Below, piece by piece: positions 56,728-64,000 of a stretch of 64,000 nt of DNA. Below the pieces are notes generated by a model. It was not told the DNA's origin. It did not search any database and worked only from the letters and a program-made list of their open reading frames with translations. The translations under genes were made by a program, and so were the position numbers. Origin of the DNA: Propionibacteriaceae bacterium (GTDB taxonomy: Bacteria; Actinomycetota; Actinomycetes; Propionibacteriales; Propionibacteriaceae); NCBI GenBank assembly GCA_017306015.1, contig JAFKJK010000028.1, forward strand, positions 1 through 64,000, in the 5' to 3' direction. How positions within the stretch are numbered: position 1 is the first letter of the stretch; the number at the start of each line of letters is the position of its first letter.

Positions 56728-58208
56728 GCCACACCTGCCGCGAAGCTGGCTTCGAGGGTGTCGTACAGCGTCCGGTACTCGCCGTAGGCGGCTTCCAGGG
56801 TGTCCTTGAGCGCCGGGTCGGGTTCGGTCGGGTCGGGCGCGACTTGGACGACGGCGTCCACGCACTCCGGGATCGAGCCGAACAGCCCAACGCCGACCGC
56901 GGCGAGCATCGCGCCGCCGACGGCTGTGGTCTCCTCGGTCGTGACCCGATCCACCGCGCAGCCAGCCAAGGTTGCCTTGGCGACCAGGGAGAACTCGCTC
57001 CTGCGGCCTCCACCGACGATCCGGATGCGACCTCCGAGCCCCAGCTGCCGTAGTCGCCGGACGATGTCGGTGAATGCAAACGCGTTGCCCTCCACGACGG
57101 CCCGGGCGAGATCCGCCGGTCCGTGGTTCATCCCGAGCCCGTAGAAGGCTCCACGCATCAGGTCGTTCCAGCGTGGCGCCATCGCTCCGGACAGCGCCGG
57201 GACGAAGCGGACGCCGCGTGCCCCCGGCTCGGACTGCTGCGCGAGTTCGAAGACCCGGCCTTGGGTAGTGCCGAGGACGTCGGCCAGCCACAGGGTGTTG
57301 CCGCCGGAGACGAAGCCCGGATTCTCGATCAAGTAGAAGTCGGGAACAGCATGGGCGTGGGTCTCGACCAGCCCGGTCTCGTCGATCAGTGGGCGGTCGC
57401 TGCCGACGCACACCGGCTCGGCGGTGCCGGCGATGTCGACAACGACGTCTCGGGTGACCCCACCGGCGCCGACGCAGGCGCCGTGCTCGTCACCGGTGCC
57501 GACGACGACCTGGCAGCGGGTGGTCAGCCCGAGGATCTCGGCAGCCTCCGGCAGCAGCGTTCCGACGACGTCCGTGGAGTTGCGGATCTGCGGCATCATC
57601 GCGGGGTCGATCCCTGCTGCGCCCAGCATGGCCGGCGAGTAGTCCCGAGTCGAGATGTCGTAGAACAGGGTCGAGGACGCGTTCGCGTGGTCCTGGGCGA
57701 TCTCGCCGGTCATCCAGGCGAGCAGGAAGCCGCCGACGCTCGGCATGGAGACCGCGGCTGCGAACGTCTCCGGCTCATGCTTGCGCAACCACATGATCTT
57801 GGGCCCGGTGTGGGTCGCGTCGATGTTCAGGCCGGTGCGGGCGAAGGCCGTCGTGACGCCGACGCTGCGGCGCAACGACTCGGCCTCGTCGACGGCGCGC
57901 CGGTCCAGCCAGATGATGGCGTCACGCAGGGCCTGCCGGTTGCGGCCGATCGGGACGACCCCGTCCACCTGGCTCGCCAGCCCGATCACGACGACGTCGG
58001 CCGGGTCGATCCCGGCCGCGGCGACCGCTTCGTGTACCGCTTCGCCGAGCGCGCGGATGTACCAGCCCGGCTCTTGGTCGGCCCAGCCGCTGTGTTTGTG
58101 GATCATCTGGTAGGGAGACCCCGCGGTGGCGAGGATCTCGCCGTCGGGGGAGAGGACGACGGCTTTGAGCGACTGCGATCCAACGTCGCAGCCAATGGCG
58201 AATGGCAT
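56724..58208 (-). CDS. FGGY-family carbohydrate kinase, xylulokinase-like
   Basis: 494 residues; ATG 58206-58208 has AGGAG upstream. AIGCDVGSQSLKAVVLSPDG is the ATP loop; ASQVDGVVPIGRNRQALRDA then IIWLDRRA holds the substrate region (LDRR as in xylulokinases), VVVGTGDEHGACVGAGGVTR and RIRIVGGGRRSEFSLVAKAT complete it. It phosphorylates a ketose or polyol for the adjacent dehydrogenase. The regulator next to it is in the same direction. Confidence 0.92.
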   Translation of the reverse strand: MPFAIGCDVGSQSLKAVVLSPDGEILATAGSPYQMIHKHSGWADQEPGWYIRALGEAVHEAVAAAGIDPADVVVIGLASQVDGVVPIGRNRQALRDAIIWLDRRAVDEAESLRRSVGVTTAFARTGLNIDATHTGPKIMWLRKHEPETFAAAVSMPSVGGFLLAWMTGEIAQDHANASSTLFYDISTRDYSPAMLGAAGIDPAMMPQIRNSTDVVGTLLPEAAEILGLTTRCQVVVGTGDEHGACVGAGGVTRDVVVDIAGTAEPVCVGSDRPLIDETGLVETHAHAVPDFYLIENPGFVSGGNTLWLADVLGTTQGRVFELAQQSEPGARGVRFVPALSGAMAPRWNDLMRGAFYGLGMNHGPADLARAVVEGNAFAFTDIVRRLRQLGLGGRIRIVGGGRRSEFSLVAKATLAGCAVDRVTTEETTAVGGAMLAAVGVGLFGSIPECVDAVVQVAPDPTEPDPALKDTLEAAYGEYRTLYDTLEASFAAGVA

Positions 58209-58269
58209 CAAGAACTCCTGAGAGAAAAGGCTGAACCCGGCCCGCGGCATTGCGGGCGGGGGTCGTTTG

Positions 58270-58992
58270 TCAGATGTGGGTGGTCTGTGCCTTGCGGTTG
58301 AGCCAGAACTCGATGACGTCGGCGACATGCCACTCGCTGGAGAGCATGACCGGAGTGCCGTCGGCCCTGGTGTCCGTTTCCTCGAAGTACAGCAGCGGAT
58401 CGCCGACCTCCACCTTCAACAGCCGAGCCAGCGCCGCGTCCGCGAGGACGGGCTTGAGCTGGGCGCGCCCGGCACTGGGCGCGTAACCCAGGTCGGCCAG
58501 AAGGCGGAAGAGAGACTGCACGCGCTTGTTGCGCAGCGAGGGAGGCACGAATGATGCAGGTATGCGGTCGGCGCTGTACACGATGGGACGGTCGTCCGCG
58601 GTTCGCACCCGGATAACCTCCCAGAGCAGTTCCTTGGGTTCCAGGTGCAGCAACTCGCTCTCGCTCGGCTGAGCCGGGCGGGTAGCGGCCGAGAGGACGG
58701 TGATGCCGGGTTTGTGCCCGGCCTCCTCGATCATCTTGGTGTAGCTGAGTGTCGACTCCAGCGAGTGCTGGTTCTGGATGCCCTTGACATAGGTCCCGCG
58801 TCCGTGTTTGCGCAGCAGCAGCCCGGTCTCGATCAGGTTGCGGTACGCCTCACGGATGGTAGTGCGACTGACTTCGAGGAGGCGAGCCATTTCCTGCTCG
58901 CTCGGGAGCTGGGAGCCGGCGGGATAGGTTCCGTCGCTCACCATTTCCACGATGCGGGCACGAACGGTGTCCGCGAGGGGTGAACGCGGCAC
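58270..58992 (-). CDS. GntR-family regulator with UTRA domain
   Basis: 240 residues from a GTG with AAGGAGG upstream. The HTH is YPAGSQLPSEQEMARLLEVS, then RTTIREAYRNLIETGLLLRK; the UTRA part has KELLWEVIRVRTADDRPIVY, PSLRNKRVQSLFRLLADLGY, GDPLLYFEETDTRADGTPVM. It precedes the FGGY kinase and dehydrogenase in one direction, and probably controls them. It may also bind the GTTAGACGTCTAAC sites at 59761 and 60751, but no such site lies before its own gene. Confidence 0.9.
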   Translation of the reverse strand: MPRSPLADTVRARIVEMVSDGTYPAGSQLPSEQEMARLLEVSRTTIREAYRNLIETGLLLRKHGRGTYVKGIQNQHSLESTLSYTKMIEEAGHKPGITVLSAATRPAQPSESELLHLEPKELLWEVIRVRTADDRPIVYSADRIPASFVPPSLRNKRVQSLFRLLADLGYAPSAGRAQLKPVLADAALARLLKVEVGDPLLYFEETDTRADGTPVMLSSEWHVADVIEFWLNRKAQTTHI

Positions 58993-59074
58993 GTCGCCTC
59001 CTTGGATCACGTCGACACTAGCCGATGGGTCCGTTGGGCGGATCCCCGGCACGCTGACCTGCACCTTATGCATT

Positions 59075-59743
59075 TCAGGCCTGTTCAGCCCAATCGAGAG
59101 CTGTCCGGACCTGGGCCGCGATTCCGTCGCCGGGCAGCCGGTTGTCGAAGATCGCTCCGCCGATGGTGAACGCGGCGGCTCCGGCCCCCTTCAGGCCGGC
59201 GATCTGCTCGCGGGTGACCACCGAGCCCGCCGCGATCACCGGGCCGGAACTGGCCGCGACCACCGCCCTGGTCAGTTCCAGCGGGTCGACTCCCTGGTGG
59301 CGATAGGCGAGCAGGTCGACGCCGCTGACCCCGTCGGTGGCCGTGAGCTGCGCGGTCTGCGCCGCGATCTCCTCGATGGAGCCTTCCAGCGCGGACGGGT
59401 GCCCGACGATCGTGCCCGGAAACGGCGCGTACTTCACGCCGCTGCCGGCCAGAAGGGGCAGGGCGAGTTCGGGGTTGGTCCCGCCGAGGATCCAGTCGAC
59501 GCCGGCCGCGCGTCCCGCCGCGACGGAGGTCAGCTCGGCCGCTGCTGAGGTGGATACCACCTCCAGGTACACGGTCATCCCGGCCGCGTGCGCAGACTCG
59601 GCGAGCGCGCGTTGCTGCTCGGGCGTCGCTCCCACGTCCTTGAAGCCGACATGGGTGAGTCCGGTCGGCTTCACCTCCTCCAGCACGGCGAGGGCGCCGT
59701 CCACCGTGCGGTCGTGGTTGGTCAGCATGAAGATGAAATCCAC
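59075..59743 (-). CDS. TIM-barrel (ribulose-phosphate-binding fold) protein
   Basis: 222 residues from a GTG with AGGAGG upstream. Repeated beta/alpha units are seen (FIFMLTNHDRTVDGALAVLE, LTHVGFKDVGATPEQQRALA, MTVYLEVVSTSAAAELTSVA) and the standard phosphate site GPVIAAGSVVTREQIAGLKG then AAAFTIGGAIFDN. This suggests an isomerase, epimerase or aldolase acting on a phosphorylated sugar (HisA/NanE/KGPDC-like fold). I cannot name the reaction. The palindrome at 59761-59774 lies before it and the divergent HAD gene. Confidence 0.65.
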   Translation of the reverse strand: MDFIFMLTNHDRTVDGALAVLEEVKPTGLTHVGFKDVGATPEQQRALAESAHAAGMTVYLEVVSTSAAAELTSVAAGRAAGVDWILGGTNPELALPLLAGSGVKYAPFPGTIVGHPSALEGSIEEIAAQTAQLTATDGVSGVDLLAYRHQGVDPLELTRAVVAASSGPVIAAGSVVTREQIAGLKGAGAAAFTIGGAIFDNRLPGDGIAAQVRTALDWAEQA

Positions 59744-59760
59744 TGGGTCCTCCTAAAGAC

Positions 59761-59774
59761 GTTAGACGTCCAAC
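59761..59774. promoter_or_regulatory. Shared operator GTTAGACGTCCAAC between divergent genes
   Basis: One mismatch from the perfect palindrome GTTAGACGTCTAAC found at 60751-60764. It lies 18 bases upstream of the TIM-barrel start and about 60 upstream of the HAD start, so it can govern both. Confidence 0.7.
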
Positions 59775-59834
59775 ATGTGGCTCAAGGGTACGATGTCGGC
59801 ATCATCTCCACAACCCACCAGAGACGGAGCCACC

Positions 59835-60692
59835 ATGACCTACCTTCTGGTCAGCGACCTCGACGGCACGCTGCTCACCTCCGCCAGGACGGTCGGCGAG
59901 CGGACCGCCGCGGTGCTCAACCGGTTCATCGCCGCCGGCGGCCTGTTCTCGGTCGCCACCGCACGGATGGCCTACGGCTGTGACCGGCTGCTTGCCCCCA
60001 TCGACCTCAACCTGCCCGGGGTCGTGATGAACGGTGCCGCCCTCTACGACTTCGCCACCAACACCTACCTCGACGTGCGCCCGATCCCCGGGGACGCCGT
60101 AGCGGCTGCGACGCTGGCGATTGCCGAGGCCGGCGTCGGCGCCTTCGTGTACGGCGTCCGGGACGGCCTGCTGCGGCTCGGCCACGCCCGCCCCGAGGAT
60201 CTGGCCTGGACGCAGTACAACAGCGACCGAGCCCGGGAGGCGCTGCCTCCGTTTGAGCTTCTCGGCTTTGACAACTGGCAACGACTAGGGGAGATCGTCT
60301 ATCTCGCCGTGGTCGGTGGCGATCAGGATCTCGCCCGGACGGTGGCAGCGCTCGACGGGGTTGCCGGGCTTGCGGCCCACCCCTATCGCAACATCTACAG
60401 CGGCCACGACTGCCTCGAGTACTCCAGCCCCGATGCCGGGAAGGAGGCCGCAGTGCTGAGGCTGAAGCAGCTGGTCGGGGCCGATGAACTGGTGGTGTTC
60501 GGGGACAACCGCAACGACCTGGGCATGATGCGCCTCGCCGATCGCAGCCTTGCGCCACAGGGCAGTGTCCCAGAGGCGCTGGCGGTCGCGGACGAGATCA
60601 TCGCCAGCAACGAGGATGACGGGGTCGGTAGGGCCGTCGAGGCGCACTGGGAGGCATGGGTTCCGGTCGGCGGCCACCAGATCCACGATTGA
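59835..60692 (+). CDS. HAD-superfamily phosphatase, Cof type (IIB)
   Basis: 285 residues; ATG 59835 with GGAG upstream is preferred over an ATG at 59775. LLVSDLDGTLLTSARTVGER is HAD motif I (DLDGT); FSVATARMAYG motif II; KEAAVLRLKQLVGADELVVF and GDNRNDLGMMRLA motifs III/IV. Cof-type enzymes dephosphorylate sugar phosphates or phosphorylated cofactors. It lies in the region controlled by the shared palindrome. Confidence 0.92.
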   Translation: MTYLLVSDLDGTLLTSARTVGERTAAVLNRFIAAGGLFSVATARMAYGCDRLLAPIDLNLPGVVMNGAALYDFATNTYLDVRPIPGDAVAAATLAIAEAGVGAFVYGVRDGLLRLGHARPEDLAWTQYNSDRAREALPPFELLGFDNWQRLGEIVYLAVVGGDQDLARTVAALDGVAGLAAHPYRNIYSGHDCLEYSSPDAGKEAAVLRLKQLVGADELVVFGDNRNDLGMMRLADRSLAPQGSVPEALAVADEIIASNEDDGVGRAVEAHWEAWVPVGGHQIHD

Positions 60693-60750
60693 TGGCCTCA
60701 AACCGTTGCGGAAGCGAGGGTAGTCGTTCTACCCTTCTTACTCGTCCGAC

Positions 60751-60764
60751 GTTAGACGTCTAAC
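60751..60764. promoter_or_regulatory. Perfect palindromic operator GTTAGACGTCTAAC
   Basis: A 14-base perfect palindrome 16 bases upstream of the APC permease start. Near-copy at 59761. The two sites bracket the HAD gene, and suggest one regulator for the TIM-barrel, HAD and permease genes. Confidence 0.75.
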
Positions 60765-60779
60765 AACTATGGAGGATCC

Positions 60780-62186
60780 GTGAGTATCGAACACGACGGT
60801 GTGGTCGGCAGCACGCAGCAGAAGAGCTTGAAGAAGGTCGCGGGACCGATGCTCCTGTGGGGCATCGCGGTGGGCGCGGTGATCTCGGGCGACTACTACG
60901 GCTGGAACGCAGGCCTGGGTTTCACCGGCTACTGGGGCTATCTGGTCGCACTGGGCATCATGGGCCTGATGTACCTCGGGCTGTCCCTGGTCATCGGCGA
61001 GCTGGGCAGCGCGATTCCGCACTCCGGCGGCGCTTACGCCTACGTCCGCACCGCGCTCGGCAAACTCTGGGGCTACGTCGCCGGCGTGAGCGTCCTGCTC
61101 GAGTTCGTCTTCTCGCCGGTCGCGGTCGCGCTCACGGTCGGCGCCTACGTCCAGGTGCTCTTCCCGAACGTGCCCATCCTGCTCAGCGCGGCGATCTGCT
61201 ACGCGGTATCGATCATTCTCCACCTCACCGGAGCCGCGGGCTCGCTGAGGTTCGAGTTCGTGATCACGGCCATCGCCTGCCTCGGCCTGATCCTGTTCGC
61301 TGCCATCGGCCTGCCCAAGGTCACGATCGACAATCTCAACCAGTACTCGGCCGGAGCGGTCTTCCCGAACGGCATCGCCGGTCTGTGGGCCGCGTTGCCG
61401 CTCGCCGCGTGGTTCTTCTTCGCGATCGAGAGTCTGCCGATGAGTGCGGAGGAGACCCGCAACCCCGAGAAGGACATGCCTCGGGCACTGATCGGGGCCT
61501 GGATCACCCTCGCATTCATCGGCGTGGTCACGTTGACTGTCGCCTCCGGCGTTGGCGACGCCAACCTGCCGAGCGCCGCCGCGCCGCTGACTGCCGCACT
61601 GCAGAATGTCGTGGGTCAACAGGGCTGGATCGTTCCGACCATCGCCGTGTTCAGCCTGGTCGCGCTGCTGGCCTCCTTCCACGCCATCCTGCTCGGCTAC
61701 TCCCGACAGGTCTTCGCGCTCTCCCGGGCCGGCTACCTGCCCGAGTGGCTGTCGCGACTGAACTCCCGCAAGGTGCCGATCTGGGGACTGATCGTCCCCG
61801 GCATCGTCGGATACCTGTTCTGCATCATCGGTGACCAGGTCCTGGCTGACGCCGTCCCGGTGCTGGTGACGCTGTCCGTCCTGGTGGCGGCCGTCTCGTA
61901 CATGCTGATGATGATCTCCGCGATCGTGCTGCGCCGCCGCCGTCCCGACATGCACCGCCCGTACCGGGTGCCGGGCGGCGAAGGCCTGATGTGGGTCAGC
62001 CTGGTGATCGCGTTCATCCTGATTCCGGCATCGCTGGTCAGTTACCCGATCGCATTCGTCGTCGGCGTCGTGGTGATCGGTCTGTTCCTGGCGTACTTCT
62101 TCGCGATCGGCAGCAAGCGTGCCGGCGACCGGACGGCCGAAGAGGAACTTGCGGCGATCGAGGCGGCCGAGGCCGAACTCGAATAA
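60780..62186 (+). CDS. APC-superfamily permease, ethanolamine/amino acid (EAT-like)
   Basis: 468 residues from a GTG with GGAGG close by. About 12 helices. MLLWGIAVGAVISGDYYGWN then AGLGFTGYWG at the start is the pattern of EutP/EAT-type ethanolamine permeases; IPHSGGAYAYVRTALG and AWFFFAIESLPMSAEETRNP follow. The C terminus is Glu-rich. It is placed with HAD phosphatases and polyol-type enzymes; the substrate could be an amine, amino acid or polyol-like compound. Confidence 0.88.
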   Translation: MSIEHDGVVGSTQQKSLKKVAGPMLLWGIAVGAVISGDYYGWNAGLGFTGYWGYLVALGIMGLMYLGLSLVIGELGSAIPHSGGAYAYVRTALGKLWGYVAGVSVLLEFVFSPVAVALTVGAYVQVLFPNVPILLSAAICYAVSIILHLTGAAGSLRFEFVITAIACLGLILFAAIGLPKVTIDNLNQYSAGAVFPNGIAGLWAALPLAAWFFFAIESLPMSAEETRNPEKDMPRALIGAWITLAFIGVVTLTVASGVGDANLPSAAAPLTAALQNVVGQQGWIVPTIAVFSLVALLASFHAILLGYSRQVFALSRAGYLPEWLSRLNSRKVPIWGLIVPGIVGYLFCIIGDQVLADAVPVLVTLSVLVAAVSYMLMMISAIVLRRRRPDMHRPYRVPGGEGLMWVSLVIAFILIPASLVSYPIAFVVGVVVIGLFLAYFFAIGSKRAGDRTAEEELAAIEAAEAELE

Positions 62187-62199
62187 CCACTGGAGACGT

Positions 62200-62230
62200 C
62201 CCGGGCGGTTTCTCTCACTTTACGCCCGGG
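62200..62230 (+). terminator. Hairpin after the permease gene
   Basis: CCCGGGCG (62200-62207) pairs with CGCCCGGG (62223-62230) over 15 bases containing TTTCTCTCACTTT. It lies 14 bases after the permease stop and likely limits readthrough. Confidence 0.6.
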
Positions 62231-62237
62231 GTGCGAG

Positions 62238-62272
62238 GCGTGGCCGGCGGCGGAGGATGCCGCCGGCCACGC
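62238..62272. terminator. Perfect 14-bp hairpin before the HAD-IIA gene
   Basis: GCGTGGCCGGCGGC (62238-62251) pairs with GCCGCCGGCCACGC (62259-62272) over GGAGGAT. It follows the hairpin at 62200-62230 and stops 24 bases before the next start, so it may be a second terminator or a leader structure. Confidence 0.65.
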
Positions 62273-62296
62273 ACGCTTCGGACGAAAGGCAACACG

Positions 62297-63097
62297 ATGC
62301 ATTGTTCGCACTGGTACGGGGCGTACCTGTTCGACCTGGATGGCACCATCTACCTCGGCGATCATCTCCTGCCGGGCGTAGCGAGTTCTCTGAGACGGAT
62401 CCGGGACCGGGGCATCCCCGTCCGGTTCCTGTCCAACAACCCGACCAAGAGCCCATCGGAGTACCTCGCCAAACTCACTCGCCTGGGCCTGGAGGCTGAG
62501 CCAGCGGAGATCGTGAACACGCTGGTCACCACGACCCACTGGCTGCGCGAGCATCGCCCGGGAGCGACTGTGTTCCCGATCGGGGAGCAGCCTTTGCTCG
62601 ACGCCCTGGACGAGGCAGGGATCGCGGTCAGCGACGACCCGTCCCGGATCGACATCGTGCTGGCCAGCTACGACCGCACCTTCTGCTACGAGAAGCTTCA
62701 GGTCGCCTTCGACGCTCTGTGGTTCCACCGGCGGGCGGTGCTCATGTCGACCAATCCCGACCGGTACTGCCCATTCCCGGGTGGCCGTGGTGAGCCGGAC
62801 GCGGCCAGCGTGGTGGCGGCGATCGAGGCCTGTACCGGGATCACCTGCGAACGGACGTTCGGCAAGCCGTCCCGGCAGATGCTGGACGTGATCATGGACG
62901 ACCTGGGCGCGCCGCTGGAAAGCGCGGTCATGGTGGGCGATCGGCTGATGACCGACGTCGCGATGGGACGGAGGGCCGGTATGGACGCTGCCCTCGTCCT
63001 GACCGGCGACTCGAAGGCCGAGGACATCCAGACGGTTCCCGCGCCTGAGCGGCCCACCTGGGTGCTGGAGCGGCTCAGCGACCTGCTGCCGGACTGA
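62297..63097 (+). CDS. HAD-superfamily phosphatase, IIA (NagD/phosphoglycolate-type)
   Basis: 266 residues. YGAYLFDLDGTIYLGDHLLP (motif I), VRFLSNNPTKSPSEYLAKLT (motif II with SNNP), then FGKPSRQMLDVIMDDLG and AVMVGDRLMTDVAMGRRAGM (motifs III-IV with the Lys and DxxxD). HAD-IIA phosphatases act on nucleotides, phosphoglycolate or glycerol phosphates. The neighbouring polyol-phosphate genes make a glycerol- or erythritol-phosphate type substrate possible. Confidence 0.9.
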   Translation: MHCSHWYGAYLFDLDGTIYLGDHLLPGVASSLRRIRDRGIPVRFLSNNPTKSPSEYLAKLTRLGLEAEPAEIVNTLVTTTHWLREHRPGATVFPIGEQPLLDALDEAGIAVSDDPSRIDIVLASYDRTFCYEKLQVAFDALWFHRRAVLMSTNPDRYCPFPGGRGEPDAASVVAAIEACTGITCERTFGKPSRQMLDVIMDDLGAPLESAVMVGDRLMTDVAMGRRAGMDAALVLTGDSKAEDIQTVPAPERPTWVLERLSDLLPD

Positions 63098-63121
63098 CGG
63101 TCGCTCGATGTCGCCGGGGGC

Positions 63122-63886
63122 TCAGTCCCGGCTGCTCACCAGCATCCGGGAGACCGCCCGCACACCGGACTGCGGGGCCAGCTTGAGCGCTGCCTGAGCG
63201 ATCCGCCAGCGGGTCGCCGGGATGGTGACTACCTTGCCGCGTTCGGCGTCCCGCAGGATGCGTCGGACGACGGGCTGAGGATCGGCCCATGCCCAGTCCG
63301 GAATCGCGGACGTGCGAATGCCGGCCCGCTGGTGGAACTCGGTTCGCACCCAGCCCGGGCAGGCTGCGGTGACCGTCACCCCGGTGTCGTGGAGTTCGTT
63401 GGCCAGACCCTGGGAGTAGCTACGGACCCAGGCCTTGATGGCGGAGTAGTTGCCCGAGGTCGTCCAGCTGGCCAGCGACGACACGTTGATGATCCGTCCC
63501 TGGCCGCGTTCCCGCATGGCAGCCGCCGCGGAGCCGGACAGGACGAGGACTGCCCAGCACATGACGTCCATCGCTCGCCGTTGGAGGTGCAGGTCGGGAT
63601 TCGCCAGTTTGGCGTGCAGCCCGAAGCCAGCGTTGTTGACCAGGACGTCGACCGGGCTGCCGGACTCGGCCAGCCGCGCCGCGACCGCCGTCAGATCGGT
63701 CTCCTCGGCGAGGTCGGCGCGAAGCACCTCGACCTCCCCGCCGTGATCCGACCTCAGAGCGGCCGCCATGCTGCCCAACCGGGTCTCGTCGCGGGCGACG
63801 AGGACGAGATCGCTGCCCCGGGCGGCGAGTTGGCGGGCGAACTCCGCCCCGAGGCCGGCGGTCGCGCCGGTCACCAGTGAACGCAT
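63122..63886 (-). CDS. Short-chain dehydrogenase/reductase (SDR)
   Basis: 254 residues. SLVTGATAGLGAEFARQLAA (TGxxxGxG NAD(P) motif), LVNNAGFGLHAKLANPDLHL (NNAG), INVSSLASWTTSGNYSAIKA (Ser and YxxxK), and ACPGWVRTEFHQRAG. It resembles DltE-like classical SDRs of unknown substrate. It converges on the HAD-IIA gene, 24 bases between stops. Confidence 0.93.
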   Translation of the reverse strand: MRSLVTGATAGLGAEFARQLAARGSDLVLVARDETRLGSMAAALRSDHGGEVEVLRADLAEETDLTAVAARLAESGSPVDVLVNNAGFGLHAKLANPDLHLQRRAMDVMCWAVLVLSGSAAAAMRERGQGRIINVSSLASWTTSGNYSAIKAWVRSYSQGLANELHDTGVTVTAACPGWVRTEFHQRAGIRTSAIPDWAWADPQPVVRRILRDAERGKVVTIPATRWRIAQAALKLAPQSGVRAVSRMLVSSRD

Positions 63887-64000
63887 GCGGCTCAGCCTAC
63901 GAGAGCGGGGACGGGCCGAGACGCCGGTCCCGCTGTCCGCAGCGAGGAATCCACGGTGATCAGTGCACGTTCTCGACAGCTAGGAACGGTCGATCCAGCA
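63887..64000. other. Right edge of window, no gene seen
   Basis: Only 114 bases; upstream region of the SDR gene. I see no gene or site that can be supported. Confidence 0.5.

Noticed and set aside
1..64000. tRNA, rRNA, CRISPR arrays or riboswitches
   Set aside because: I looked for tRNA T-arm patterns, repeated spacers and known riboswitch cores and saw none that hold up. Short TTCGA-like matches near 44157 and 25097 have no cloverleaf around them.

Overview
The window is high-GC DNA with actinobacterial codon use, frequent GTG/TTG starts and many ATGA/GTGA start-stop overlaps. A DUF222 (13E12-repeat) gene at the left edge, VapBC/Doc/TacAT modules and a propionate-type methylmalonyl-CoA decarboxylase cluster suggest a member of the Propionibacteriales (Propionibacteriaceae-like). 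The genus cannot be fixed from the sequence. No rRNA, tRNA, integrase, complete insertion sequence or CRISPR array was seen.

Layout. 0-0.9 kb: end-truncated DUF222 gene. 1.2-6.2 kb: a sugar-acid operon (COG4091 dehydrogenase, FadR-type regulator, MHS transporter, DUF1537 kinase) with a promoter and a FadR-like operator. 6.2-9 kb: NERD protein, SRPBCC protein and a VapBC-type module. 9-14.1 kb: a minus-strand glycerol-phosphate-type operon (IclR, FAD dehydrogenase, FGGY kinase broken by two opposite frameshifts, AGPS-like flavoprotein). 14.4-22.4 kb: a lower-GC, decayed island with four broken copies of the SRPBCC gene, a PD-(D/E)XK-like protein, an unknown CxCxC protein, a Vsr/restriction/methylation set and an arfB pseudogene. 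22.4-28.6 kb: RNA-modification genes (RluA-type, TrmL with a 300-bp tandem duplication of its 5' end), TacAT and Doc toxin-antitoxin modules, an M15 peptidase/PG-binding/EEP-nuclease fusion, and an orphan TOPRIM protein. 28.6-33.6 kb: deoC-rbsK, a Nudix hydrolase and two oxidoreductases.

33.9-40.2 kb: DeoR regulator, APC permease, FGGY kinase, GlpA-like and HcnB-like flavoproteins. 40.3-43.9 kb: the four genes of a sodium-pumping methylmalonyl-CoA decarboxylase. 44.2 kb: cold-shock protein. 44.6-53.9 kb: an amino-sugar/glycoside operon (UTRA regulator, sugar ABC importer without ATPase, NagB-like, GH4, BadF-type kinase, GH3) whose divergent promoter carries four ACTGG boxes. 55.3-63.1 kb: a polyol-phosphate-type region (glycerol-1-phosphate-dehydrogenase-like enzyme, FGGY kinase, UTRA regulator, TIM-barrel protein, two HAD phosphatases, APC permease) with a shared palindrome GTTAGACGTCTAAC. 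The right end carries a short-chain dehydrogenase.

The window is mainly an uptake-and-catabolism region for sugar acids, glycerol-like polyols and amino-sugar glycosides. Each transporter/kinase/dehydrogenase set is next to its own regulator. It is interrupted by one mobile, decaying defence island.
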